A DNA stretch of 64,000 bases, taken from positions 1-64,000 of the forward strand of contig CAKSEF010000003.1 of NCBI GenBank assembly GCA_934446465.1, read 5' to 3'. The position numbers and the translations under genes are program-made. The first letter of the stretch is position 1. Each line of letters starts with the position of its first letter. Origin of the DNA: an uncultured Oscillospiraceae bacterium. GTDB lineage: Bacteria; Bacillota; Clostridia; Oscillospirales; JAAYXM01. The notes below the pieces were generated by a model that was not told the DNA's origin, ran no database searches, and saw only the letters and a program-made list of their open reading frames with translations. Positions 1 to 7,979 of this stretch are shown piece after piece.

Positions 1-46
1 AAGCTTCGTATTCTTCGAGCGTTTCTTTCGTAACAAATTCGACCAT
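1..46 (-). CDS. 5' end of an unidentified gene (runs off the window)
   Basis: Only the first 15 codons are present, reading MVEFVTKETLEEYEA on the minus strand. The start is well supported: an ATG at 46-44 follows a perfect AGGAGG (58-53) by six bases. The rest lies before base 1, so no family can be named. It is probably the gene upstream of nothing else in this window, as the CBS-domain gene on the same strand is closed by a terminator at 133-157 before this gene begins. Confidence 0.6.
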   Translation of the reverse strand, partial: MVEFVTKETLEEYEA

Positions 47-132
47 GTCGAGCCTCCTGAAAGCGTTAAAAATATCCAATATTATTATAACACTTTTGTT
101 CTTTGTAGTCAAAGAAATTTCTCGGAAAATGA

Positions 133-157
133 GAAAAAGTCCCATCGGGACTTTTTC
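133..157 (-). terminator. Rho-independent terminator of the CBS-domain gene
   Basis: An 11-bp perfect stem with a 3-base loop; the arms are GAAAAAGTCCC and its complement. It lies a few bases past the stop of the minus-strand CBS gene, and the minus-strand arm ends in a T run. It separates that gene from the partial gene at the window edge. Confidence 0.75.
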
Positions 158-163
158 GTGGAA

Positions 164-601
164 CTATATGTGTTTGTACCTATGCCTCGGAGCCGATATT
201 TCGGCAAGCGCGTTTGATATCTCAGACGTGTATGAGGTCTTTACTGCGAGGTCTGCGAGCGAAAAGATTCCGACGACTTTCCCATGCTCGACAACGGGAA
301 GCCGGCGGAGCTGTTCCGAAGCCATAATCCGCGCGGCTGCGGATACATCGTCGTCGGGGGATACCGAGACGACTCCCCGGGTCATAATCTCTCGCAGCTT
401 GATTTCCGCAGGGAACGCGTCAAGGGCGACACAGCGCAGAGCAATATCGCGGTCGGTAACTATTCCGCGCAGCTTTCCGTCTTTGGAACAAACGGGCACA
501 AAGCCTATTCCGTGCCGTTCAAGAATCCGCGCGGCCACGGCTGCGTTGTCGTCGGGGGACAGGGAAATTACATTTGTATTCATAATACGGCGTACCAGCA
601 T
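164..601 (-). CDS. Protein of two CBS domains
   Basis: A 145-residue protein made almost only of a tandem CBS pair (Bateman module). The first copy runs about residues 1-58 (VRRIMNTNVISLSPDD, later GIVTDRDIALR) and the second about 68-125 (LREIMTRGVVSVSPDD, later GKVVGIFSLADLA). Each copy has the usual DxxLA/DRDI-type ending. CBS pairs bind adenosyl nucleotides (AMP, ATP, SAM) and act as energy or metabolite sensors. There is no attached catalytic or transport domain, so the partner is unknown. The ATG follows a GAAAGGCGG-like ribosome site. It is flanked by a terminator downstream and a divergently transcribed ROK regulator upstream, so it is probably monocistronic. Confidence 0.85.
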   Translation of the reverse strand: MLVRRIMNTNVISLSPDDNAAVAARILERHGIGFVPVCSKDGKLRGIVTDRDIALRCVALDAFPAEIKLREIMTRGVVSVSPDDDVSAAARIMASEQLRRLPVVEHGKVVGIFSLADLAVKTSYTSEISNALAEISAPRHRYKHI

Positions 602-680
602 AAAAAACCGCCTTTCATAAAAGTACAGGCACAGACAGTCAAATTATACCCGCGATTATGAAGCAGTATACAAAAACGTG

Positions 681-729
681 CTGTAATTTGTAATTGTAAA
701 AAAATCAAAACTGTGGTATTATATTACAG
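681..729 (+). promoter_or_regulatory. Promoter of the ROK regulator, framed by an inverted repeat
   Basis: A -35 box TTGTAA (694-699), 17-base spacer and -10 box TATTAT (717-722) preceded by TG (extended -10). CTGTAAT at 681-687 and ATTACAG at 723-729 are exact complements and frame the promoter. This could be an autoregulatory operator, but that is inference. Confidence 0.6.
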
Positions 730-748
730 TATAAAGGGGGATGTAACG

Positions 749-1888
749 GTGGAAAATATCGGAAACGTAAGATTTATGCAGAAAATCAACCGCGAGAGGG
801 TACTGAGCTTCATAAGGAAAAACAGCCCGGTTTCGCGCAACGAATTGTCTAAAGTTACAGGTCTGAGCCTTTCTTCCATTACAAATATCGTCAATCATTT
901 GATGGATTTGAACCTTGTCGCTGAAACGGGGCGAATAAGAGCCGAAGGCGCGGGACGGAAAGCGGTCAGCATCGAGTTCAATCCCTCGGCGATGAAGCTT
1001 CTTGCGGTCAATATCGAAACCGACGGTGCGGAAGTCGCGCTCACCGATTTGAGCGGCGGCATACTTGAAAGCAAAAGTGTGGAGATTGCCCGCGGGGCAA
1101 GTGCAAAAGATGTTTTGGAGGCGATGTCGGGAATCATCCTGAAGCTCGCATCCGAGAGAGGAAACGTAAAGGCGATAGGCCTTGCGGTGTCGGGGCATGT
1201 CGATGACGACGGGGCAGTAAGCTCAAGTATAATGCACTGGGAGCGCGAAAATATAGGAGCTGACATCGGAAAACTGACAGGACTTCCCGTGTGCATTGAA
1301 AATAATACAAAAACGAAATGCCTTTGGACATTACGCGCGCTTAACGACTGCGAACATGAAAACACGGTGTTTCTCGATATGTCGTCAGACGGCATAGGAA
1401 TTGCAGCCGCAAGCGCGGGTGAGATAAACAAAAATGTTTCGGGAGAGCTCGGGCATACACTTGTCTCAATAGGAGAGGGTTTATACAGACTCGAGGAGCT
1501 CTGCGCAACATCGCGTATGTCGAGAATATATGAGGAGCTTACGGGAACGAAGCTCTCACCCGAGAATGTATATAAAAAGGCCTGCTCGGGCGATGCTTCG
1601 GCAAAGCACGCCGTAGATTCGGTTTGCATGTATTTCTCGGCGGCAATTACAAATATAATCATGGTGTTTGAACCTGATTTGATTATTGTAAACGCATCCG
1701 GGTTTGCCGATATGCCCGGTTTGTACGGGGACGCAGTAAAAAGCTCGGTTGAGTATGTGTCTAAGCTTTCAATGAAAATCCCCGACTTCAGACAGGTTAA
1801 TATCCGTTCAAACCAGTCGGCACAGGGCGCGGCACAGGCCGCGGCGGATATGCTCCTCGGACTTGACGGACCGGACGATATATTATAA
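749..1888 (+). CDS. ROK-family transcriptional regulator
   Basis: 379 residues from a GTG at 749, chosen because AAAGGGGG (733-740) lies eight bases upstream; an in-frame ATG at 713 has no ribosome site and lies inside the promoter. Residues about 5-70 form a winged helix-turn-helix (NRERVLSFIRKN, SRNELSKVTGLSLSSITNIV). The remainder is a ROK sugar-kinase-like domain (CIENNTKTKCLWTLRA; GHTLVSIGEG). Family members such as NagC, Mlc and XylR repress sugar genes and are released by the sugar. The zinc-binding CxCGxxGCxE motif of most ROK proteins is missing here: the matching stretch reads GLYRLEELCATSRM. It is bounded by its own promoter and a terminator. The sugar ligand cannot be read from sequence; the nearby aldolase and permeases are only possible targets. 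Confidence 0.88.
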   Translation: MENIGNVRFMQKINRERVLSFIRKNSPVSRNELSKVTGLSLSSITNIVNHLMDLNLVAETGRIRAEGAGRKAVSIEFNPSAMKLLAVNIETDGAEVALTDLSGGILESKSVEIARGASAKDVLEAMSGIILKLASERGNVKAIGLAVSGHVDDDGAVSSSIMHWERENIGADIGKLTGLPVCIENNTKTKCLWTLRALNDCEHENTVFLDMSSDGIGIAAASAGEINKNVSGELGHTLVSIGEGLYRLEELCATSRMSRIYEELTGTKLSPENVYKKACSGDASAKHAVDSVCMYFSAAITNIIMVFEPDLIIVNASGFADMPGLYGDAVKSSVEYVSKLSMKIPDFRQVNIRSNQSAQGAAQAAADMLLGLDGPDDIL

Positions 1889-1897
1889 CAAATAAAG

Positions 1898-1935
1898 AAG
1901 CGTCTCCCCCGATACACACGGGAGAGACGCTTTTT
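1898..1935. terminator. Bidirectional terminator between the ROK gene and argH
   Basis: A nine-bp outer stem AAGCGTCTC / GAGACGCTT with an inner CCC/GGG pairing, followed by T5 on the plus strand. The argH stop codon lies at its right edge, so the convergent genes probably share it. Confidence 0.7.
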
Positions 1936-3304
1936 ATATACGTTCTCTTGCATACTTAATTTGTTCCGTAACGGATTTTTCGCTTGTTCCGCCTGCGGAA
2001 ATTCGCTTTTCTACACAAACCTTTAAACTAATCTCGTCATATAAGCTCTCGTCAAAGAGCGGGGAAAACTTTTTATATTCGGCAAGAGGGAGTGTTTCAA
2101 GAACACAACCGTCCGAGATACATTTGGCAACTATCTGACCGGATATTTTGTATGCGCTTCTGAAAGGGAGTCCGTGCTTGACAAGCCAGTCTGCAAGGTC
2201 GGTTGCATTTATGAAGCCTTTCTGCGCAGCAACAAGCATGTTTTCCTCTATCGGTTTCATCGTGCTTATCATCGGAGTAAACACGTTTAAGCACATTTTG
2301 ACCGTATCGAGCGCGTCAAATATACTCTCCTTATCTTCCTGCATGTCTTTGTTATATGCGAGAGGGAGACCTTTTAACATAGTGAGAGTCGCAAGAAGGT
2401 CTCCGTAAACGCGTCCCGTCTTTCCGCGGACGAGCTCCGCCATGTCAGGGTTCTTCTTCTGCGGCATGATTGATGACCCCGTCGTATATGCGTCGTCAAG
2501 CTCGATGAACTTAAATTCCCAGCTTGACCACAGTATAATTTCTTCCGAGAATCTGGAAAGGTGCATCATAATAAGCGATACGGCGGAAAGAAGCTCAACG
2601 CAGAAATCGCGGTCTGAAACCCCGTCGAGACTGTTCATGCAGATATCGTCAAAACCGAGTTTTTCGGCTTCGAGATGCCTGTCCGTGTCATAGGTTGTTC
2701 CGGCGAGCGCACAGCACCCGATAGGCGAGACGTTCATTCTTTTTATGCAGTCGGAAACTCTGTCTAAATCGCGCAGAAGCATCATTGCATATGCCATAAT
2801 GTGATGCCCGAACGTTATCGGCTGTGCGCGCTGTAGGTGCGTATATCCGGGCATTATAGAGCATTTATAGGCTTCTGCTTTGTCGCATATGGCAGCGATA
2901 AGCTTCTTCAAAAGCTCTTTCAATTCATGAGCTTCATTTCTGAGATACATGCGCAAATCAAGCGCAACTTGGTCGTTTCGGCTCCTTGCGGTGTGGAGCT
3001 TCTTCCCGATATCGCCGAGGCGTGAGGTGAGCTCCTGCTCTATGAACATATGAATATCCTCGCACGACATATCAAAAGAAAGCTTTCCCGAATCCAAATC
3101 CTCGAGTATATCCGACAGCCCGTTGATGAGTGCTGTTGACTCGTCATCGCTTATTATTTTTTTCGCACCGAGCATGGATGCGTGCGCCATGCTCCCGAGT
3201 ATATCCTCACGGTACATTTTACAGTCGAAGCGTATGGAAGAATTGAAGTCGTCCGCAATGGAATCGACGATTCCGGACGTGCGCCCTGCCCACATTTTCG
3301 GCAT
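1934..3304 (-). CDS. argH: Argininosuccinate lyase
   Basis: ArgH cleaves argininosuccinate to arginine and fumarate, the last step of arginine synthesis, in the cytosol. The fumarase/aspartase-family signature GSSIMPQKKNPD is intact, as are the TARSRNDQ and GYTHLQRAQP motifs; the length (456 residues) is normal. I place the start at ATG 3304, giving MPKMWAGR, which aligns with the usual MKKLWGGR-type N-terminus. A GTG at 3313 is in frame but has a ribosome site almost touching it. argG lies 50-60 bases upstream on the same strand, so both encode consecutive steps, although a hairpin with a T tract lies between them. Confidence 0.96.
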   Translation of the reverse strand: MPKMWAGRTSGIVDSIADDFNSSIRFDCKMYREDILGSMAHASMLGAKKIISDDESTALINGLSDILEDLDSGKLSFDMSCEDIHMFIEQELTSRLGDIGKKLHTARSRNDQVALDLRMYLRNEAHELKELLKKLIAAICDKAEAYKCSIMPGYTHLQRAQPITFGHHIMAYAMMLLRDLDRVSDCIKRMNVSPIGCCALAGTTYDTDRHLEAEKLGFDDICMNSLDGVSDRDFCVELLSAVSLIMMHLSRFSEEIILWSSWEFKFIELDDAYTTGSSIMPQKKNPDMAELVRGKTGRVYGDLLATLTMLKGLPLAYNKDMQEDKESIFDALDTVKMCLNVFTPMISTMKPIEENMLVAAQKGFINATDLADWLVKHGLPFRSAYKISGQIVAKCISDGCVLETLPLAEYKKFSPLFDESLYDEISLKVCVEKRISAGGTSEKSVTEQIKYARERI

Positions 3305-3326
3305 ATTTTTCACTCACTTTCGTAAA

Positions 3327-3357
3327 ACAAGTCCTGTGCGTTTTGCACAGGGCTTGT
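3327..3357 (-). terminator. Hairpin/terminator between argG and argH
   Basis: A 13-bp stem (ACAAGTCCTGTGC with one G-U pair) and a six-base loop, followed on the minus strand by TTGTTTTA. It looks like a terminator for argG placed upstream of argH, so argH may depend on readthrough. Confidence 0.65.
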
Positions 3358-3363
3358 TATTTT

Positions 3364-4578
3364 TTATTTTCCGTCTACAACTGCCTGTACCTTAATCGGC
3401 AGTCCGAAGAGATTTATAAAGCCGGCCGAATCCTTCTGGTCATAGTCGCTCTCTCCAAAGGTTGCAATTTCCTCACTGTACAGCGAATACGGACTTGTAA
3501 CTCCCGCATTTATCATATTTCCTTTGTACAATTTAAGCTTAACCGTGCCCGTAACCTTTTCCTGTGTTTTGTCAACGAAAGCGGAAAGTGCTTCGCGGAG
3601 CGGTGTGAACCACTGTCCGTTATAAACAAGCTCTGCAAAGGTGATGGACAGGCGCTGTTTTTCGTGAAGTGTCATCTTGTCAAGACAGATGCTTTCAAGA
3701 ACGCTGTGCGCCTTGTAAAGAATCGTTCCGCCCGGAGTTTCGTATACTCCGCGGCACTTCATGCCCACAAGCCGGTTTTCGACAATATCGATAATGCCGA
3801 TTCCGTTCTCTCCGCCCAGCTTATTAAGCTTAAGAATTATGTCCTTTGAGGAAAGCTTTTCGCCGTTGAGAGCAACGGGTACGCCTTTCTCAAAATCGAG
3901 AGTAATGTATGTCGGCTTGTCGGGTGCCTTAATCGGCGAAACACCCATTTCAAGGAAACCGTCTTTTTCATACATCGGCTCGTTTGCCGTGTCTTCAAGA
4001 TCAAGTCCCTCGTGCGAAAGATGCCAGAGATTCTTGTCCTTTGAATAGTTTGTTTCGCGGTTTATTTTAAGGGGAATATTGTGAGCTTCGGCATACTCTA
4101 TTTCCTCATCACGCGATTTAATGTCCCACTCACGCCACGGGGCAATAATCGGCATATTGGGGGCAAAGTGCTTTATCGCAAGCTCAAAACGCACCTGGTC
4201 GTTGCCCTTTCCCGTGCATCCGTGAACGATTGCGTCGGCGCCCTCCTTTATTGCTATCTCGACAAGCCCCTTTGCGATGCAGGGACGCGCATGACTTGTC
4301 CCGAGAAGATACTCCTCGTATACGGCTCCGGCCTTCATTGTCGGAATAATGTACTCATCGACATATTCATCCGTCAGGTCAAGAGCATAATATTTTGAAG
4401 CGCCTGTTTTAATTGCCTTCTCTTCAAGACCGTCAAGCTCGTCGGCTTGCCCGACATTTCCCGAAACGGCGATTACTTCGCAGTTGTTGTAATTCTCCTT
4501 AAGCCACGGGATTATTATAGATGTGTCGAGCCCGCCCGAGTAGGCAAGGACGACCTTTTTTATGTTTTTCTTGTCCAT
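3364..4578 (-). CDS. argG: Argininosuccinate synthase
   Basis: ArgG joins citrulline and aspartate using ATP to give argininosuccinate. The N-terminus has the PP-loop [10 protein letters not shown] (residues about 11-20), and later motifs such as [13 protein letters not shown] (aspartate and citrulline binding) are intact; 404 residues is the normal length. The ATG has GGAGGT nine bases upstream. A consensus promoter lies just before it with two ARG-box-like sites, which points to ArgR control, though no argR is in the window. argH follows on the same strand after a hairpin. Confidence 0.97.
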   Translation of the reverse strand: MDKKNIKKVVLAYSGGLDTSIIIPWLKENYNNCEVIAVSGNVGQADELDGLEEKAIKTGASKYYALDLTDEYVDEYIIPTMKAGAVYEEYLLGTSHARPCIAKGLVEIAIKEGADAIVHGCTGKGNDQVRFELAIKHFAPNMPIIAPWREWDIKSRDEEIEYAEAHNIPLKINRETNYSKDKNLWHLSHEGLDLEDTANEPMYEKDGFLEMGVSPIKAPDKPTYITLDFEKGVPVALNGEKLSSKDIILKLNKLGGENGIGIIDIVENRLVGMKCRGVYETPGGTILYKAHSVLESICLDKMTLHEKQRLSITFAELVYNGQWFTPLREALSAFVDKTQEKVTGTVKLKLYKGNMINAGVTSPYSLYSEEIATFGESDYDQKDSAGFINLFGLPIKVQAVVDGK

Positions 4579-4592
4579 GAAAGTTACCTCCG

Positions 4593-4670
4593 TTAATAAT
4601 TATTCATCACTATGGCGTTATTATACATCGCGTTCGGCGGTATGTCAAGCAAAAAAATAATATTTATTCA
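4593..4670 (-). promoter_or_regulatory. argG promoter with two ARG-box-like sites
   Basis: On the minus strand TTGACA (4648-4643), a 17-base spacer and TATAAT (4625-4620) match the sigma-A consensus fully. TGAATAATTATTAA at 4606-4593 differs at one position from the 14-base ARG-box core TGAATWWWWATTCA. A weaker copy, TGAATAAATATTAT, lies upstream of the -35 box at 4670-4657. ArgR binding is inferred from known consensus sites. Confidence 0.7.
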
Positions 4671-4685
4671 AAAATAATGCAAAAA

Positions 4686-4717
4686 TATACCGAGAGGTGG
4701 GAGACCCTCTCGGTATA
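4686..4717 (-). terminator. Terminator of the aldolase-VOC gene
   Basis: A 12-bp perfect stem (TATACCGAGAGG and complement) with an eight-base loop, a few bases past the minus-strand stop at 4731, with an AT-rich tail. Confidence 0.7.
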
Positions 4718-4730
4718 AAATACAAAAAAA

Positions 4731-5696
4731 TTATTTTGCCTGGAGGAGATGAACGGCGAATCCGCCGAACTCTTTCTTGAGGTATGCAGCGACAAGAGGC
4801 TTGCCGGGAACACGCTTCGGATGTTCCTCGTCAATTTCATAGCCGAGTCTCTCAAGATAAGCGATAGCGCGAACGATGTTGTTCGTCTTGATAGCAATAT
4901 GACCGTACTTTCCTAGACCGACAGCTTTATTAACCTCAATGCCGTCGCCTGCGAATACGGAGCTGTTGCCGTTCTTGACGGGGAATCCGAACGCATGGGA
5001 GAAGAGACCCGCAACTTCGAGAGCTTCTGCTTCGGATGTTCCGTTGATGCCTACATGAGCAAGCTGGAATCCGAGCATTTTCTGAACCGCTTCGCGTGTA
5101 AGACGCGTAATTTCCTCAAAGTTACCTGCCTTAACGAGGGCATCTTTGACCATCCAGCTTCCGCCGCAGGCATGAATTTTGCCGAATGCGAGATAGGAGG
5201 TGATGTTATTTTCGTTAATTCCGCCTGTGGGCATGAACTTGATTCCGCCGTAGGGCGCGCTCATTGCCTTAATAGCGGCAAGGCCTCCGCAGGCTTCCGC
5301 AGGGAAGAACTTGACAACCTCAAGCCCGAGCTCGATAGCCGCCTCAATGTCGGAAGGATTGCTGCATCCCGGAGTGATGGGGATGTTGCGCTCTACGCAA
5401 TACTTAACAACCTTCGGGTTAAGTCCGGGGGAAACGATGAACTTTGCGCCGGCGGCAACTGCCTTGTCAACCTGCTCTGTTGTGAGAACGGTTCCGGCAC
5501 CGATGAGCATATCGGGGTATGCCTTTGCCATTGCGCGTATAGAATCCTCTGCTGCCGCTGTGCGGAATGTGATTTCCGCGAGGGGAAGACCTCCGTCTAT
5601 AAGAGCTTTTCCGAGGGGAAGAGCATCTTCGGCATTATCAAGCTTTACAACAGGAACAATACCATAATCACCGATTTGCTTTAAAATTTCATTCAT
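4731..5696 (-). CDS. KDPG/KHG aldolase fused to a C-terminal VOC (glyoxalase-fold) domain
   Basis: Residues 1-205 are a complete class I KDPG aldolase, which splits 2-keto-3-deoxy-6-phosphogluconate into pyruvate and glyceraldehyde 3-phosphate. Visible active-site residues are E41 and R45 (AEITFRT) and the Schiff-base lysine K129 (EVVKFFPAE), with MPTGGI for phosphate binding. Residues about 210-320 are a second module with the VOC fold: AHVGI near 214, GHIAIKT near 266 and AVHLLQ near 316. H214, E254, H266 and H316 are candidate metal ligands. A lone Eda is about 205-215 residues, so this is a true fusion, not a long tail. An ATG with AGGAGG ten bases upstream sets the start. No edd, kdgK or uronate genes are adjacent. 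The job of the VOC part is unknown; it might bind or modify an aldol substrate. Confidence 0.88.
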   Translation of the reverse strand: MNEILKQIGDYGIVPVVKLDNAEDALPLGKALIDGGLPLAEITFRTAAAEDSIRAMAKAYPDMLIGAGTVLTTEQVDKAVAAGAKFIVSPGLNPKVVKYCVERNIPITPGCSNPSDIEAAIELGLEVVKFFPAEACGGLAAIKAMSAPYGGIKFMPTGGINENNITSYLAFGKIHACGGSWMVKDALVKAGNFEEITRLTREAVQKMLGFQLAHVGINGTSEAEALEVAGLFSHAFGFPVKNGNSSVFAGDGIEVNKAVGLGKYGHIAIKTNNIVRAIAYLERLGYEIDEEHPKRVPGKPLVAAYLKKEFGGFAVHLLQAK

Positions 5697-5750
5697 GTGT
5701 TTGAGACCTCCTAAAATTTAACGGCATAATCTGCCATTATGTTTTACTAA

Positions 5751-5791
5751 AGCATATCACTTTTTTTTTGACTTTGCAAGCATATTGCAAA
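5751..5791 (-). promoter_or_regulatory. Promoter of the aldolase-VOC gene with palindromic operator candidate
   Basis: On the minus strand, -35 TTGCAA (5779-5774), a 17-base spacer and -10 TATGCT (5756-5751). The -35 box lies in a perfect palindrome, TTTGCAA-N5-TTGCAAA (5773-5791). Such a site is well placed for a repressor. Confidence 0.55.
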
Positions 5792-5822
5792 TATATTTTA
5801 ATAAAAATGTTGACGATATGTG

Positions 5823-5851
5823 TTGATAGAGCACGAAAAATGTGTTAATAT
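5823..5851 (+). promoter_or_regulatory. Promoter of the LCP gene
   Basis: TTGATA (5823-5828), 17-base spacer, TAATAT (5846-5851), about 50 bases upstream of the GTG start. Confidence 0.55.
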
Positions 5852-5903
5852 ATATGCGGTTTTCCGAAAAAACACAATGATACACTGAAAGAAGGAGAAG
5901 CTT

Positions 5904-6902
5904 GTGGCAAAAGAAAAAGACGCAAAAAAGCCGAAGAAAGCGAAAAAGGTTTTATTCTGGATTGCCGTTGTTTTGCTGTTTACGGTCGGAGTGTCATGTA
6001 TCGGCATATCGGTAATGCTCGGGAGAATTAACAGGGGAGACGGAGAGTTTGACGATTCCGATCTCGGAGTATATGACGGTCTTTCCGATGAAATAAAGAA
6101 TATAGCGGTGTTCGGAGTTGACGCACGCAAGGACGAGGTGTCGGGGCGCTCCGATGCGATGATGATTGTTTCGATAGATATAAAGCACCATAAGATAAAA
6201 GCTGTCTCAATAATGCGCGACAGCTTGGTCGATATCGAGGGGTACGGCCGGCGCAAAATAAACAGCGCATACGCCCACGGCGGTGTGGAGCTGGCAATAA
6301 AAACGCTCAACAAAAACTTTAAGATGAATATAACCGATTACGTTTCGCTGAACTTTAATCAGCTTGCCGAAATAGTCGATGCGCTTGGCGGTGTCGACGT
6401 CAGCATAACGGAAGCCGAACGAAAAAATGCGAATAAGTATATAAAGGAAATGTGCGATGAGATAGGCAAAGAACCCGACCTCATAAAAAAAGCGGGAGAA
6501 GTTACCTTGTACGGATATCAGGCGGTTGCATATTCGCGTATAAGATATGTAGGAAATGCTGATTTTCAACGCACGGAGCGTCAGCGCGAGGTTATGGAGA
6601 AGCTTATGAACAAGGCGCTCGAAACAAGTGTGCTGAAATATCCGAGCTTGATTTCAAAGTTGCTCCCGATGGTGGAAACATCTCTGTCGAACGACGAAAT
6701 ATTAAACCTTGCCGGAGCAATGCTCTTAAAAGGCAAGCCGAGCTTTGAGCAGGGAAGATTCCCGCTTGACGGAAGCTATAAAACAAACAGCAGTTATTCA
6801 ATGGAATACGACCTTGATGCCGCTGCGGATAAGCTTCACAGATTTATCTACGACGATGAGCCGTTTTATCAGGAAAAAGAAACGGAAACAAAAGAGCAGT
6901 AA
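5904..6902 (+). CDS. LytR-CpsA-Psr (LCP) family cell-wall polymer ligase
   Basis: LCP proteins move teichoic acids or other secondary polymers from undecaprenyl-phosphate carriers onto peptidoglycan outside the membrane. A short lysine-rich N-terminus (KEKDAKKPKKAKK) precedes one membrane helix at about residues 15-37, then the LCP domain. Conserved arginine and aspartate motifs are present: GVDARKDE, GRSDAMMI, MRDSLVDI, KINSAYAHGG, ALGGVDV and, near the end, AYSRIRYVGNADFQRTERQREV-type residues. The start is a GTG with GAAGGAGA just upstream. Its own promoter and a terminator frame it. A TagO-like enzyme at 11.1 kb would supply the lipid-linked polymer, which fits the role. Confidence 0.92.
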   Translation: MAKEKDAKKPKKAKKVLFWIAVVLLFTVGVSCIGISVMLGRINRGDGEFDDSDLGVYDGLSDEIKNIAVFGVDARKDEVSGRSDAMMIVSIDIKHHKIKAVSIMRDSLVDIEGYGRRKINSAYAHGGVELAIKTLNKNFKMNITDYVSLNFNQLAEIVDALGGVDVSITEAERKNANKYIKEMCDEIGKEPDLIKKAGEVTLYGYQAVAYSRIRYVGNADFQRTERQREVMEKLMNKALETSVLKYPSLISKLLPMVETSLSNDEILNLAGAMLLKGKPSFEQGRFPLDGSYKTNSSYSMEYDLDAAADKLHRFIYDDEPFYQEKETETKEQ

Positions 6903-6930
6903 AATTCGCCCGCACAGCGGGCGAATTTTT
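6901..6930. terminator. Bidirectional terminator between the LCP gene and the S1 gene
   Basis: A 13-bp perfect stem (AAAATTCGCCCGC and complement) with an ACA loop and T tracts both ways. It closes the convergent genes. Confidence 0.8.
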
Positions 6931-7870
6931 ATTTATCAAACACCGTAACTATTTCCTTTTTTGTACACTCGCGCGGCGAATACCGCCACTCCGAAATATG
7001 ATTGGTTTTCGTGAAGTATTCGATTTTTTGTTTTTCCGCAGATGCTTCGGCTTCTACGGAATCTATTATTATCAGCTTGATTTTCATTTTTTCGGGGACA
7101 ATGCTCTTTATGTACACCGAAACCCGGCTCCCGACATTTATATCATCGCGGTATTCGGCAAGACCCGAGAGGTTCGGCAAAAGCTCTATAAATATTCCGT
7201 AGTCCTCCACACCGCGTACAACTCCGCATACGGTTTGCCCGGGTTTGAATCTGTCGGCATTTTCCTGCCATGTGCCGAGAAGCTCGCGGTGCGATAGGGC
7301 AACCCTGCCTTTTTCTTCGTCCTTTCCGAGAATTACAGCTAAAACACAGTCTCCGACGGATACCCTGTCCCGAGGGTGTGATATTCTCGAAACAGAGAGA
7401 TTTTCTATCCCGATAAGCGAAGTAATTCCGCACCCGATATCCACAAAAGCGCCGAACGGTTCCAAATGAGTAACACGGGCGGGGATTATGTCTCCGGGAA
7501 TGAGTGTTTCCATAAAAAAAGCAAGAGCTTTTCTCTGCGCACCGACCCGCGAGAGCAGGAGCGGGATTTCCGAATGTTCATCTATGCCGCGGACAATGCA
7601 GGAAACGGGCTTTCCTACCTTTGATATTACGGCTATCTCGCGCGTTGAGCCCTCCTCAATTCCGAGTGCCGCCTCTTTGTACGGAATTATTCCGCGTTTT
7701 CCTCCCGCATCGACAATCAGGTTATGCTTGTCATCGCACAGGACGGCCATGCCTTCAATTATCTCCTCGTTTTCCATTGCGGAAGAAAGATTTTGGAATG
7801 ATGAAACCGTTTCGGTATTGCGTTTTGTATGTATTAACGACCCCTCGGGCAGGAACAAATTCCGCTGCAT
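6929..7870 (-). CDS. S1 RNA-binding domain protein (ribosomal protein S1-like)
   Basis: A 313-residue protein with three S1 (OB-fold) repeats: about 38-110 (GMAVLCDDKHNLIVDAGGKRGIIPY, degenerate), 125-195 (GDIIPARVTHLEPFGAFVDIG, the best match) and 208-272 (GQTVCGVVRGVEDYGIFIEL). S1 repeats bind single-stranded RNA; in Clostridia such proteins assist translation or RNA turnover. E. coli S1 has six repeats, so this is a short version of the type often called rpsA-like. The ATG has GGAGGG six bases upstream. It is a single-gene unit with a convergent terminator. The exact role is not shown by the sequence. Confidence 0.85.
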   Translation of the reverse strand: MQRNLFLPEGSLIHTKRNTETVSSFQNLSSAMENEEIIEGMAVLCDDKHNLIVDAGGKRGIIPYKEAALGIEEGSTREIAVISKVGKPVSCIVRGIDEHSEIPLLLSRVGAQRKALAFFMETLIPGDIIPARVTHLEPFGAFVDIGCGITSLIGIENLSVSRISHPRDRVSVGDCVLAVILGKDEEKGRVALSHRELLGTWQENADRFKPGQTVCGVVRGVEDYGIFIELLPNLSGLAEYRDDINVGSRVSVYIKSIVPEKMKIKLIIIDSVEAEASAEKQKIEYFTKTNHISEWRYSPRECTKKEIVTVFDK

Positions 7871-7932
7871 ATTAAACCCTCCAATAATTAGGCTTTCTCA
7901 TAATATATATGCAGCTAAATCGCGTTTATTGC

Positions 7933-7975
7933 AAAAAAAATGCCCCGCCGGAAGCACGATCGCTTCAGACGGGGT
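7933..7975 (-). terminator. Terminator of the sugar-isomerase-like gene
   Basis: On the minus strand an imperfect GC-rich stem (ACCCCGTC...GGCGGGGC with GAAGC/GCTTC inside) is followed by a run of eight T. It lies directly after the stop at 7980. Confidence 0.8.
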
Positions 7976-7979
7976 GTGA

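Noticed and set aside
895..1953. Long open frame opposite the ROK regulator
   Set aside because: It is a shadow of the regulator's codon pattern, low in complexity (S, P, A rich), with no start site or family match.
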